The notes: a model not told the origin generated them from the letters alone. A stretch of 64,000 bases of DNA from Galliscardovia ingluviei (GCF_014635685.1 NZ_BMDH01000001.1:372001-436000); one strand, 5' to 3'. Counted from the first letter of the stretch, positions 53,629-62,774 are shown. Translations and numbers: made by a program.

Positions 53629-55056
53629 CTAGTGTTGGTGAGAACGGATACGCTGGAACACATACAGTGCTGCAGCGATTGCAGCGCCTATAAGTGCAGG
53701 TACTATCCAGCCGAGTTGAATATCAAATCCTGGAAGAAGATGCAGCAAATATGAGACTTGCGGGAGTTGCACGCCAACAAGCTCTAAAAGACGAACACAG
53801 CAATCAGCAAGAGCTACCAGTGTAGTTGGAATAATCATGCAGATAGGAAGATATGGCATATGAGCGCGTATCCAAGTGGAAGCAAGACCCACAATGACCA
53901 GCACAATAGCAATAGGATAGAGCGCAATCAATACTGGAATAGAAACTTTAATAATCATGCTCAGTCCAGCATTGGAAACAAGCAGTGAGAACAGTGCGAA
54001 CACAATACTCCATGCGCGATAGCTCATTGGAAGAGAACCAATATGCGGAATTTTTGTAGTCATAAAGGTTGAACAGGTTGAAATAAGACCAGTACACACA
54101 TTAAGGCACGCAATAATAAAAATCAGGCCGACAAGTATGGTTCCAGGTTGCCCAAATACTGCATGTGTTATATGAGTTAATGCAGTGGCACCTGTATCTG
54201 TTGCTGAATCAAGCGGTACAAGTGCTCCAGATAAGGCACCGAGTACTGCCAAAGCCGCATAAACGAGAGTCAGCATAATGCCCGTACCTAGCCCTGCATG
54301 GGCAGTATAGGATCGCACTTGCCGAGTGTCCGTTACCCCCATAGCACGGATATTGACACCGATAATAATGCCAAAATATAGTGCTGCCAAAAGATCCATA
54401 GTTTGGTAGCCGTCTATAAAACCTTGGGTAAATGCCTGTAGCGTACTACCTTGATAGGCGCCTGTTGCAGGTGCAAACGGTAGATGTATGCTGAATAATG
54501 CCCCAATAGTTAGTATTGCAATGAGCACAAGCAGCACAGGGCCGGTGATTTTACCAAGCGTATTACTAAGTTTTCCTGGGAATTGTGCAAAGCCCCAAGC
54601 CAGTGCGAAGAATATCAACGAGTAGACAAGTAATGGCGCATGGCTGGAGGAATGCATATGAGGAGCTATTGCCATTTCAAATGATGTTGTTGCGGTGCGT
54701 GGGATAGCAAAGAATGGGCCAATAGTGAGCATAATAGCCATTGCAAGAACAGCTGCGAAGCGTGGACCGATCGATCCTGCAAGACGTTCAAACCCATCAG
54801 CTTGAGTAACTGCGAGCACGCCCAAAATAGGCAAACCTACTGCAGAGCAAATAAAGCCGAATGTAGCTAGTGGGGTATTGGTGCCAGCAAGTGCTCCTAA
54901 AAATGGCGGGAAAATTAAATTTCCTGCACCAAAAAACATGGAGAAAAAGGTAATAGTAAGTGCAAGACGTGATCGAACAGGAAGTGTTACACGATGCTGT
55001 GCTTGGTTTGCATCCATGCGTACCGATTTGGTATCAGCTGCGCTACTGTGAGTCAT
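53629..55056 (-). CDS. brnQ: Branched-chain amino acid:cation symporter (LIVCS)
   Basis: Twelve-helix importer of Leu, Ile and Val driven by sodium or protons, 475 residues. The family start FFSMFFGAGNLIFPPFLG is near residue 38, with FGQPGTILVGLIFIIACLNV and the TGLISTCSTFM motif near 300-325. No Shine-Dalgarno precedes the ATG at 55056, but TAGTGT ends seven bases upstream, as for leaderless messages. A GNAT gene follows on the same strand. Together with azlCD it gives the region both uptake and export of branched-chain amino acids. Confidence 0.92.
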   Translation of the reverse strand: MTHSSAADTKSVRMDANQAQHRVTLPVRSRLALTITFFSMFFGAGNLIFPPFLGALAGTNTPLATFGFICSAVGLPILGVLAVTQADGFERLAGSIGPRFAAVLAMAIMLTIGPFFAIPRTATTSFEMAIAPHMHSSSHAPLLVYSLIFFALAWGFAQFPGKLSNTLGKITGPVLLVLIAILTIGALFSIHLPFAPATGAYQGSTLQAFTQGFIDGYQTMDLLAALYFGIIIGVNIRAMGVTDTRQVRSYTAHAGLGTGIMLTLVYAALAVLGALSGALVPLDSATDTGATALTHITHAVFGQPGTILVGLIFIIACLNVCTGLISTCSTFMTTKIPHIGSLPMSYRAWSIVFALFSLLVSNAGLSMIIKVSIPVLIALYPIAIVLVIVGLASTWIRAHMPYLPICMIIPTTLVALADCCVRLLELVGVQLPQVSYLLHLLPGFDIQLGWIVPALIGAAIAAALYVFQRIRSHQH

Positions 55057-55063
55057 AGTACTA

Positions 55064-55069
55064 ACACTA
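55064..55069 (-). promoter_or_regulatory. -10 element of a probable leaderless brnQ transcript
   Basis: TAGTGT on the minus strand, then seven bases, then the brnQ ATG. Confidence 0.4.
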
Positions 55070-55118
55070 GCACGTGATAGGCTTATAGTGCATCGTAGTG
55101 AGTTGGTAAGGAGTTTCT

Positions 55119-55931
55119 ATGGGCATGCCACTCGATATGTATGTTATTCGACATGGGCAATCAGAAGCGAATGTCATTGTTCAAGCAGGCGAACAAGGAG
55201 ATAATTCGCTGTTTACTCAAGATAATGTTACCGTGCCAGATCGCTCGTGGCGCTTAACTGCTACAGGACGCAAACAAGCTGATTGTATTGGTAAATGGCT
55301 AGTCAGTCAGCAGCCACTGTTTGACCGCTACTTAGTCTCTCCGTATGTGAGAACCCGCGAAACGGCAGCAACTATGGCGCTTCCCAAAGCTAAATGGGAG
55401 GAAACCAGAGTGCTTCGAGAACGTTCTTGGGGAGAAATTAGCACTATTACCCAAGATGATTTTCGCGCGAATTACCCGCGAAATTGGATGTTTAAGCGCA
55501 CCGATCCACTGTATTGGAGACCGCCTGCTGGAGAATCAATTGCTGATGTTGCTGAGGACCGTGTGCACAATTTATTGACATCACTCAATCGCCGATCTGA
55601 GGCTGAGTCGGTGGTTATTGTCACCCATGGTGATTTTATGCAAGCGTTGATGCTGACCTTAGAAGATATTTCGGACGAGGAATTTTTACATCGTGCAGAC
55701 AGCTATGACTGGCGAATTACCAATTGTACGTGTTTGCATTATTCTAGGCGCGATCCGGTAACTGGCAGAACCTCGAAACGGTTGCGTTGGGAACAAACTG
55801 CACGTCCTCAGTTAGATCCTCAAACAGGGCATTGGAAGGTTGTTGTCGAGCTGTGGCGCGAATTTAAGCGACCTTTGCTCTCTAATGGTGATTTAGTCAG
55901 TGTGGTTCACAGGGTTGATCCTCATTTGTAG
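55119..55931 (+). CDS. Histidine phosphatase family protein (phosphoglycerate mutase-like)
   Basis: A 270-residue member of the branch 1 histidine phosphatases. The phosphohistidine motif YVIRHGQSEAN is at residues 8-18; VSPYVRTRETAATM supplies the second Arg near 70, and VIVTHGDFMQAL the second catalytic His near 168. The protein is longer than a typical 200-230 residue mutase, with an extended segment between the motifs and a C-terminal addition (WEQTARPQLD onward). The ATG at 55119 follows AAGGAG. Substrate is unknown; it could act on sugar phosphates or nucleotides. Confidence 0.87.
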   Translation: MGMPLDMYVIRHGQSEANVIVQAGEQGDNSLFTQDNVTVPDRSWRLTATGRKQADCIGKWLVSQQPLFDRYLVSPYVRTRETAATMALPKAKWEETRVLRERSWGEISTITQDDFRANYPRNWMFKRTDPLYWRPPAGESIADVAEDRVHNLLTSLNRRSEAESVVIVTHGDFMQALMLTLEDISDEEFLHRADSYDWRITNCTCLHYSRRDPVTGRTSKRLRWEQTARPQLDPQTGHWKVVVELWREFKRPLLSNGDLVSVVHRVDPHL

Positions 55932-56072
55932 ATAACAGGGGATATGTAATTATCACAGGAACGCTTTTATTCGTGTTGTAATCGTGGTAATACCAATCTG
56001 CGCACATTCTTGTTGCGACATGCCGAGAGGTGAGATTATGATAAAACGCTTAACTTCTTGTAATCTCATATA

Positions 56073-56102
56073 TTGTTTTCACATAACAATGCTCGGTATT
56101 AT
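56073..56102 (+). promoter_or_regulatory. Promoter of the nucleobase permease
   Basis: TTGTTT at 56073-56078 and TATTAT at 56097-56102, spacer 18. Transcription would begin near 56109 and give a leader of about 84 bases. Confidence 0.6.
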
Positions 56103-56108
56103 TAGCGT

Positions 56109-56192
56109 AGGATAATTCGTCCACCGGCTGACTAGAATATCCTCGGACGCGTGGGCCACACGGGCCCGCGCCCATGAGGGACGGAGTAGCAA
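56109..56192 (+). promoter_or_regulatory. Structured GC-rich mRNA leader of the nucleobase permease
   Basis: A nine-pair stem joins GCGTGGGCC (56149-56157) to GGCCCGCGC (56163-56171) with a five-base loop, extended by CCTC (56141-56144) pairing with GAGG (56176-56179). CGTCC at 56118-56122 can pair either with GGACG at 56145-56149 or, extended to seven pairs, with 56179-56185 over the GGAG ribosome binding site. Two exclusive folds, one hiding the binding site, are what a riboswitch or protein-controlled leader needs. I cannot match it to a known class. Confidence 0.5.
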
Positions 56193-57485
56193 TTGGCACA
56201 CCTGTTTTCTTGGGGCCTGCACGGCGATGGAAAAACCTTACATCCTGGCGAAGTTGTCGAGCCAAATGAGCGATTAACTTGGCCACGAACTATTGAAATT
56301 GGTGCACAGCATGTTATTGCAATGTTTGGTGCAACATTCTTAGTTCCAATTCTTACTCATTTTGATCCGTCAACCACCCTGTTCTTTACAGCGTTGAGTA
56401 CGGCACTGTTTTTATTGATTAATGCAAACAAGCTACCTAGTTATTTAGGTAGCTCGTTTGGTTTTATAGCACCTATTGCAGCTGTAGCTTCTGCTGGCAA
56501 AGGTATTGCCGTAGCAAGTTTCGGTATTATGGTTACCGGTATTTTGCTGGCATTGATTGGTTTACTCGTCCATGTGGCTGGCTCTCGTTGGATTGACGTG
56601 ATTATGCCACCAGTGGTTAATGGCGCTATTGTGGCAATTATCGGCTTTAATCTTGCGCCAAGCGTGTGGAATAACTTTACGAAAGCACCTGATACCGCGG
56701 TAGTAACCCTTGTTGCCGTGATGCTTATAGCAGTGCTATTTAAGGGACTACTTGGACGTTTGAATATTCTTATCGGTGTAATTATCGGCTATATTTACGC
56801 CTGTATTCGCGGACAAGTTGATTTTAGTGCTATTGAAAAGGCAGCATGGATTGGTTTGCCGCATTTCCACATGCCACAACCAGATATTTCCATTTTGCCA
56901 ATGTTCATTCCAGTAGTATTAGTGCTTGTTGCAGAAAATATTGGACATGTTAAGTCCGTAGCACAAATGACTGGTCGCGATTATGACGGTCAAATTGGTA
57001 CTGCGCTGTTCGCTGACGGTTTAGGTACTGCAATTGCCGGTTTTGGTGGTGGTTCCGGAACAACCACCTATGGTGAAAATATTGGCGTGATGGCTGCAAC
57101 AAAAGTCTACTCGACAGCAGCCTACTGGTGTGCTGCAGGTTTTGCATTATTGCTGAGTTTGTGCCCAAAGTTTGGCGCACTCATTAACACCATTCCTGCA
57201 GGCGTACTCGGTGGTGTTACCACCATGCTCTACGGCATGATCGGTATGATTGGTGTGCGCATTTGGGTTGAAAACCATGTTGATTTTGATAAGCCAATCA
57301 ATATGATGACAGCGGCAGTGGTCATGATTATTGGTATTGCTGATTTCAGCTTCGCCATTCAGGGCATTGCATTTAATGGTATTGCAATTGGCACCATTGT
57401 GGTACTGGTGATGTATCACGGATTAAGCGCTATTGGTCGCTTGACAGGAACAGTTACTCGAGAAGATACTCCTCAAGAAGCGTAA
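56193..57485 (+). CDS. Uracil/xanthine permease family transporter (NCS2)
   Basis: Proton-coupled nucleobase importer of 430 residues, 12-14 helices. The family motifs are IGAQHVIAMFGATFLVPILT near residue 36, VAENIGHVKSVAQMTGRDYD near 250 and the GFGGGSGTTTYGENIGV signature near 285, which is closer to uracil permeases (TTYGEN) than to xanthine permeases. The start is TTG at 56193 with GGAG six bases before; the short opening AHLFSWGLHGDGKTLHPGE is as expected. The structured leader upstream suggests control by a nucleotide signal. Confidence 0.92.
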   Translation: MAHLFSWGLHGDGKTLHPGEVVEPNERLTWPRTIEIGAQHVIAMFGATFLVPILTHFDPSTTLFFTALSTALFLLINANKLPSYLGSSFGFIAPIAAVASAGKGIAVASFGIMVTGILLALIGLLVHVAGSRWIDVIMPPVVNGAIVAIIGFNLAPSVWNNFTKAPDTAVVTLVAVMLIAVLFKGLLGRLNILIGVIIGYIYACIRGQVDFSAIEKAAWIGLPHFHMPQPDISILPMFIPVVLVLVAENIGHVKSVAQMTGRDYDGQIGTALFADGLGTAIAGFGGGSGTTTYGENIGVMAATKVYSTAAYWCAAGFALLLSLCPKFGALINTIPAGVLGGVTTMLYGMIGMIGVRIWVENHVDFDKPINMMTAAVVMIIGIADFSFAIQGIAFNGIAIGTIVVLVMYHGLSAIGRLTGTVTREDTPQEA

Positions 57486-57550
57486 TGCTTATCGAATAAT
57501 CGACTACAGTTACGAGCGCTGATTACGCTAAACCTAGCACGGTATTTCAA

Positions 57551-57604
57551 CCAATCTTGCTTATTACTTGCACGGTAGCAGGCAAGATTGGTTTTCTTTT
57601 TGCT
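57551..57604 (+). terminator. Terminator after the nucleobase permease
   Basis: CCAATCTTGC at 57551-57560 pairs with GCAAGATTGG at 57582-57591, followed by TTTTCTTTTT. Confidence 0.9.
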
Positions 57605-57736
57605 GTCAAGTAGGTCGAATAGTCGCAACACGCACAAGTGGTGACCTTACGATACAGTTATACAGTTTGAGCAGGCACCTTATCGATTGTGCCAGCATTA
57701 TATATTCCAGCCGAAAGGCATTATCGAAAGGTCCCC

Positions 57737-59362
57737 GTGCCACAAGAATTTGCACAGCGCGAGCAACAAGACGCACCAAGTCAATCTATACAAATCTCAA
57801 GAGATCAGGCTCCAACATTCGCTCAACTAGGCGTACCAGATAAACTCGTGTATGCACTCAAAGCAGACGGCAAACGCACTGCTTTCCCTATTCAGGCAGA
57901 CACACTTCCCGATGCATTGAACGGAAGAGATGTACTCGGCAGAGGGCGCACAGGTTCAGGTAAGACCTTAGCGTTTTGTCTGCCAATGATTGCGCGCATT
58001 GCCAATGGTAGCGCTTTGCGTATGCTGGATACCGAGATCCAACAGGGAGCAGCAACTGTTGCACCATCCAAAGCCACATCATCAAAGTCAAAGCATATTG
58101 CTCGACCGTATGGTCTTATCTTGGCTCCAACTCGTGAGCTGGCTAATCAAATTGATGAAGTACTTGCTCCTTTGGCTGCACGGTTTGGTATCCGAAGTGC
58201 AGCAGTGTATGGCGGTGTACGCTATGATCGACAGATTCGTAAAATTGCACATGCAGGTATTGTTGTTGCTTGTCCAGGGCGACTTGAAGATTTAATTCGC
58301 AAAGATGCTATTGCTCTTGACTGTGTGGGGTGTGTGGTCATTGATGAGGCCGATGAAATGGCAGATATGGGCTTTATCGAGCCAGTAACGCGTCTGCTTG
58401 AGCAAGTGCATCAAAGCGCACAAAAAATGCTCTTTTCGGCAACACTTGATCATGGGGTTGATACCCTCGTTGAGCGATTTTTACATAACCCTCGCGTGCA
58501 TCATGTTGATGAAGCTGATGCGCCTGTTGCAACCATGACGCACCACGTGTTCATCGTTTCACCAAAAGAAAAGAATACGATTGTTACAGCGCTTGCTAGT
58601 GGAGTAAGTAAACGCATTTTGTTTACTCGGACAAAATTCCAAGCACAGCGTCTTGCTCAGTACCTTATTGATCATGGTATTCCTGCAGCACAACTGCATG
58701 GTGATTTGAATCAAAGTCAACGTGATCGGAACTTACAAGCCTTTGAACGTGGACAAGCTAGGGTTATGGTGGCTACTGATGTGGCTGCTCGTGGTATTGA
58801 TGTCTCTGATGTTGAGCTTGTAGTACAAGTAGATCCGCCTCAGGATAGTAAATCCTTTACACACCGCTCAGGTCGCACCGCACGAGCAGGGCAGAGCGGT
58901 CATGTTGTTACCTTAGCATTGCCTAATCAACGCCGTTATACGCGACGGCTTATGGCACAAGCTGGAATCCATGTTAAACCAATGAATATTAGTTTCAGTG
59001 ATCGTGAACTTGTAGAGCTTGTAGGTACGGTTGCTGAAAAAGAGTATGGTTGGCAGCTACCAGTTTTGCAACGGACACCTCGTGCTCACCTCTATAAAGG
59101 GCAGGGTAGTAAGAAGCGTTCCAGTGCTCAAGCTCAAAATGAGCACAAGCGTCGGGCGAATACACATCGGGCCAATGCACATCATGGGCACCGCAGTGAA
59201 TCTGAGCGTCAAAATCAGCCAAGAAATCGTGCAGAACGACGCGCACTGCAGTTTGCAGGAAAACAGCATGAACGTGGGGCGCAGGGGGCACGTCATAATA
59301 CACAGCATCGAAAGCGGATATCAAAACGTGCACCATTTAATGCATCACGCCATCACGGCTAA
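57737..59362 (+). CDS. DEAD-box RNA helicase
   Basis: ATP-dependent RNA helicase of 541 residues, probably for ribosome assembly or mRNA turnover. The Q motif region TFAQLGVP..TAFPIQ, Walker A GRGRTGSGKT, Ia LAPTRELANQ, II VIDEADEMADMGF, III FSATLD, V DVAARGIDVSDV and VI HRSGRTARAG are all present. The last ~85 residues are a basic Arg/His/Gln-rich tail that would bind RNA. The start is GTG at 57737 with GAAAGG five bases before; an in-frame GTG at 57689 lacks a site. An eight-base inverted repeat overlaps the stop codon. Confidence 0.93.
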   Translation: MPQEFAQREQQDAPSQSIQISRDQAPTFAQLGVPDKLVYALKADGKRTAFPIQADTLPDALNGRDVLGRGRTGSGKTLAFCLPMIARIANGSALRMLDTEIQQGAATVAPSKATSSKSKHIARPYGLILAPTRELANQIDEVLAPLAARFGIRSAAVYGGVRYDRQIRKIAHAGIVVACPGRLEDLIRKDAIALDCVGCVVIDEADEMADMGFIEPVTRLLEQVHQSAQKMLFSATLDHGVDTLVERFLHNPRVHHVDEADAPVATMTHHVFIVSPKEKNTIVTALASGVSKRILFTRTKFQAQRLAQYLIDHGIPAAQLHGDLNQSQRDRNLQAFERGQARVMVATDVAARGIDVSDVELVVQVDPPQDSKSFTHRSGRTARAGQSGHVVTLALPNQRRYTRRLMAQAGIHVKPMNISFSDRELVELVGTVAEKEYGWQLPVLQRTPRAHLYKGQGSKKRSSAQAQNEHKRRANTHRANAHHGHRSESERQNQPRNRAERRALQFAGKQHERGAQGARHNTQHRKRISKRAPFNASRHHG

Positions 59363-59477
59363 ATATGCATATGGTTACGCATTTATGGTTAAGCCGTGAG
59401 ATAGTCACTAGTAAAACTAGCCTATGAGTGGGTACACTAGAGGAGAAGCTTAGTCGACTCTCATGTTTGGAGGCATA

Positions 59478-60926
59478 ATGACAGCACAAGCAAACGTTGG
59501 CGTAGTAGGACTTGCGGCAATGGGCGCCAGCTTGGCACGAAATCTCGCACACCATGGCAATACTGTTGCTATCTACAATCGCACACCAAAGCGCACTGAT
59601 ACCTTGATGGAACAGCATGGTGACGAAGGCGCGTTCGTTCCTTCATACACACTACAAGATTTTGTCGATAGTCTTATTCCTCCACGCACAGCCATTATTA
59701 TGGTAAAAGCAGGCGAACCAACTGATGAAATGATTAACGCGCTCGCAGACCTCATGCAACCGGGGGATATTATTGTTGACGCTGGTAATGCATACTTCCC
59801 AGACACAATGCGTCGCGAAAAGGAAATTCGCGCTCGTGGTTTGCATTTTGTAGGCTGTGGTGTATCTGGCGGTGAAGAAGGCGCTCTTAAAGGTCCTTCA
59901 ATGATGCCTGGTGGTACTGAGGAATCATGGCAAACCTTAAAACCAATTTTGGAATCTATTGCAGCGAAGGCTGAAGGTGAACCATGCGTGACCCATATCG
60001 GAGCTAACGGTGCTGGCCATTTTGTGAAAATGGTACATAATGGCATTGAATACTCTGATATGCAGCTTATTGCTGAAAGCTATGATTTAATGCGTCGTGG
60101 TTTGGGTATGTCTGCCAATGAAATTGGCGATGTGTTTGAGCAGTGGAATAAGAGCGAACTTGAGTCATATTTAATCGAAATTACTGCCGATGTACTGCAT
60201 GAGCAGGATAAGACTACTGGTAAACCGCTGGTTGATATCATTCTAGACCATGCTGGAATGAAGGGTACTGGTACATGGACTGTGCAAACAGCATTGTCAC
60301 TTGGTGTGCCAGTTACTGGTATTGCTGAGGCTGTGTTTGCCCGTGGACTGTCTTCACAGACTGCTTTACGTCAAGGCGCTCAAGCTATTGATTTTGCTGG
60401 GCCAGATGGTTCTTTACAGCTCAGCGAGCAAGAGCGCGAGAGCTTTATTGAAGATATTCGTCATGCACTGTATGCATCAAAGATTGTAGCTTATGCACAA
60501 GGCTTTAATGAAATTACTACCGCGGCACAAGAGTACGATTGGAAGATTGATCTTGCAGCTGTGGCACGTATTTGGCGTGGCGGTTGCATTATTCGTGCAA
60601 AGTTCCTTAATCGTATCGCAGAGGCCTTTGAATCTGGTCAAGCAGAAACTTCATTGCTCTTTGCTCCATACTTCAAAGAAGCTATTGAGCAGGCTCAGGC
60701 ATCATGGCGACGCGTTGTGGCTCGCGCTGCACAGTACGGTATCCCAACGCCAGTGTTTGCTTCTTCATTGAGCTATTTTGATGGCTTGCGTGCTGATCGT
60801 TTGCCGGCGGCTTTGATTCAAGGTCAGCGTGATTATTTTGGTGCGCATACATATCAGCGTGTAGATAAGGAAGGCACATTCCACACTTTGTGGGCTGAAG
60901 AAGGTCGTCCAGAAATCAATGCCTAA
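59478..60926 (+). CDS. gnd: 6-Phosphogluconate dehydrogenase, decarboxylating
   Basis: Oxidises 6-phosphogluconate to ribulose 5-phosphate with NADPH formation. The 482-residue protein has the dinucleotide-binding GLAAMGASLARNLAHHG near residue 9, the substrate motif GCGVSGGEEGALKGPSMMPG near 125, the catalytic KMVHNGIEYSDMQ near 182 and the C-terminal helical domain ending in the RVDKEGTFHTLW tail. GGAGG precedes the ATG at 59478; the ATG 15 bases earlier was rejected. In bifidobacteria, where the phosphoketolase shunt dominates sugar breakdown, it mainly supplies NADPH and pentose phosphate. Confidence 0.95.
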   Translation: MTAQANVGVVGLAAMGASLARNLAHHGNTVAIYNRTPKRTDTLMEQHGDEGAFVPSYTLQDFVDSLIPPRTAIIMVKAGEPTDEMINALADLMQPGDIIVDAGNAYFPDTMRREKEIRARGLHFVGCGVSGGEEGALKGPSMMPGGTEESWQTLKPILESIAAKAEGEPCVTHIGANGAGHFVKMVHNGIEYSDMQLIAESYDLMRRGLGMSANEIGDVFEQWNKSELESYLIEITADVLHEQDKTTGKPLVDIILDHAGMKGTGTWTVQTALSLGVPVTGIAEAVFARGLSSQTALRQGAQAIDFAGPDGSLQLSEQERESFIEDIRHALYASKIVAYAQGFNEITTAAQEYDWKIDLAAVARIWRGGCIIRAKFLNRIAEAFESGQAETSLLFAPYFKEAIEQAQASWRRVVARAAQYGIPTPVFASSLSYFDGLRADRLPAALIQGQRDYFGAHTYQRVDKEGTFHTLWAEEGRPEINA

Positions 60927-61010
60927 TTGGTGGTACATGCCTAGTTGTTAGTAATACACCGATAGCTTGTGCTGGCTTGTGTACATTACAAGTACAGACA
61001 ACAAGTAATG

Positions 61011-61042
61011 GGGGAGTAGTTCATTTTGATGAACTGCTCCCC
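61011..61042. terminator. Hairpin between convergent gnd and the GH3 gene
   Basis: GGGGAGTAGTTCAT at 61011-61024 pairs with ATGAACTGCTCCCC at 61029-61042 with one wobble and a TTTG loop. It may terminate both transcripts. Confidence 0.75.
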
Positions 61043-61108
61043 GCAACTTTGTACTCGCAAAAATACTCTGAGTATTGTTATTATTCTGATTATCTTAGAA
61101 CAATTCGG

Positions 61109-62386
61109 CTATAGGAGTCCAGCTCGAGCTTTAAGCGTGAGCACGCGAAGTGCTGCCTGATCTACCAGTTGAGCAAATTCTGGATTGCTGCTATCTGCTT
61201 GAATCAGCCCCTGAGCAATAGGTGCCACATATTCACTGGCGCCGATACATAGTAAATCTCCACCTGCTTCAATGAATTGTGTACCTAGTTGTTCAGCTGG
61301 AATGCTCGCTAATGCGGCAGCAGACATAGAATCTGATGTAATCACGCCTTGGAAATGCAAAGTATTGCGCACATATCCTTGAACAATAGTATGTGATAGT
61401 GCAGCAGGATGATCAGCATCGATATTGGCGTACGTTGCCAGCGACATCATCACCATATCAGGATGAGATTGCAACGCTGTAGTAAAACCTAACATTTGAC
61501 CAGTATTATCCAAGGCAGTTGTTGTATCTACAATACTGTCAGCGGTGAAATCTGTATTGCCAGTAATCGCCCCTAAGCCAGGAAAATGTTTTACTGCAGT
61601 AAGTACCCCAGCATCATGCATTCCTTCAATAAATGCAGCCGCGTGAGCACCATTATTGGAAGGATCTAATCCAAAATCCCTGTCATACATGCCGATAGGG
61701 GCATTAGCTTGTCGGCTAGAAGTACTCACTGTGCCTGCAACAGGAGCGAGATTAAGATTTACTCCAGCTTGTGCAAGTTGTAATCCCCATTGCTTGGATT
61801 GCGCGCGTAAATTCTCAAGGGGTAGCTGCCCCTGTTGCACCGCGGTTGGCATTCGATCAAAACCTACACCACGCAGGTGTTGTACTGCACCGCCTTCCTG
61901 ATCTGCGCTAATGAATAAGCGAGCTTGTGGATGGGCATAGGTTTGTAATACTTGTGCTTGTGCTGCCACACCCTGCACTCCAGTATTCCAATTGCCAAGT
62001 AATAGAACAGACCCAATATGGTATTGATCAAACCAGGGTTTGATTTGAGAAGCATTGCTGCCCGCAAACAGTGGCGCCATAATCAGCTGACCAATACGTT
62101 CCTGCCGACTCATGGAACGCAATACTGTTTGTGCTCGATGCTGTGCACTATCTGTGTGTTGTTGATCAGCTTGTGACTTGCCGGTTGAGTTGGGTTTTGG
62201 GGTAGCTTGCTTGTATTGATTGTGCGATTGACTGCGTTCTGTTTGACTTTGAGATGGTGCTGATGAAGTATGGTTTGGCAAAGTTAGTGGCATGGAACAG
62301 CCTGAAACTAGTGCAAGTAGTGTTGTTGCAGTTATTACTACTTGTATAACACGATATTGATGTTTGTGCTGTACCAGATGCGTCAT
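61109..62386 (-). CDS. GH3-family lipoprotein, LpqI-like beta-N-acetylhexosaminidase
   Basis: Cell-surface glycoside hydrolase of 425 residues, probably trimming N-acetylglucosamine from muropeptides. A lipobox LVSGC places the lipid-bearing Cys at residue 30, followed by a ~55-residue Ser/Gln/Thr-rich linker. The GH3 barrel has FISADQEGGAVQHLRG near 155, the KHFPGLGAITGNTDF motif near 268 and the nucleophile Asp in VITSDSMSAAAL near 345. The KHFPGLG..NTD form is that of actinobacterial LpqI rather than enterobacterial NagZ (KHFPGHG..DSH). No clear Shine-Dalgarno was noted at 62386. Confidence 0.87.
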   Translation of the reverse strand: MTHLVQHKHQYRVIQVVITATTLLALVSGCSMPLTLPNHTSSAPSQSQTERSQSHNQYKQATPKPNSTGKSQADQQHTDSAQHRAQTVLRSMSRQERIGQLIMAPLFAGSNASQIKPWFDQYHIGSVLLLGNWNTGVQGVAAQAQVLQTYAHPQARLFISADQEGGAVQHLRGVGFDRMPTAVQQGQLPLENLRAQSKQWGLQLAQAGVNLNLAPVAGTVSTSSRQANAPIGMYDRDFGLDPSNNGAHAAAFIEGMHDAGVLTAVKHFPGLGAITGNTDFTADSIVDTTTALDNTGQMLGFTTALQSHPDMVMMSLATYANIDADHPAALSHTIVQGYVRNTLHFQGVITSDSMSAAALASIPAEQLGTQFIEAGGDLLCIGASEYVAPIAQGLIQADSSNPEFAQLVDQAALRVLTLKARAGLL

Positions 62387-62426
62387 ACTCTATTTGTATC
62401 ATGCAAACTACCTAGAAAGAGGCGTA

Positions 62427-62678
62427 ATGCACGAATCAACACAGCATAGTGAAACAATATCTACCCGTCGTAGAAGATGGAAATCTTTAATTAAACTTAC
62501 GCTTTTACCACAGATTGTTTCTTTTTTACGCCTGTTTGATGGTGCTACACGTGCTCTTATTGTTGTCGCTTTGCTGCTTTCTACAGTTTCTATAGCTACT
62601 GTGGCAGTTGGAGGATTTTCTATAGATTTGCCGGATGAGTCAGTAGTAGTGGAAACGGATGCATCCTCAGCACAATGA
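62427..62678 (+). CDS. Small single-helix membrane protein of unknown function
   Basis: An 83-residue product with a basic N-terminal half (TRRRRWKSLIKL), one hydrophobic helix at about residues 43-64 (ALIVVALLLSTVSIATVAVG) and a short acidic outside tail (LPDESVVVETD). AAAGAGG sits before the ATG at 62427. It starts 40 bases from the divergent lipoprotein gene and is followed by the UPF0182 gene after 169 bases. I recognise no family. Confidence 0.6.
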   Translation: MHESTQHSETISTRRRRWKSLIKLTLLPQIVSFLRLFDGATRALIVVALLLSTVSIATVAVGGFSIDLPDESVVVETDASSAQ

Positions 62679-62744
62679 TGATATGACCTTATTGCTGCCT
62701 TACTCATAACACCTATCCAAAGTACAATGTGATTTGGTAATACC

Positions 62745-62774
62745 GTGTTTACAAGCTATGTGTTTACAAGCTAT
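62745..62774 (+). repeat. Tandem 15-base direct repeat
   Basis: GTGTTTACAAGCTAT occurs twice in perfect tandem (62745-62759 and 62760-62774), with a partial third start GAGTTT. It lies in the leader of the UPF0182 gene. Confidence 0.7.

Noticed and set aside
62745-62774. Short tandem repeat as a CRISPR start
   Set aside because: Only two adjoining copies without spacers and no cas genes; no CRISPR array is visible anywhere in the window.
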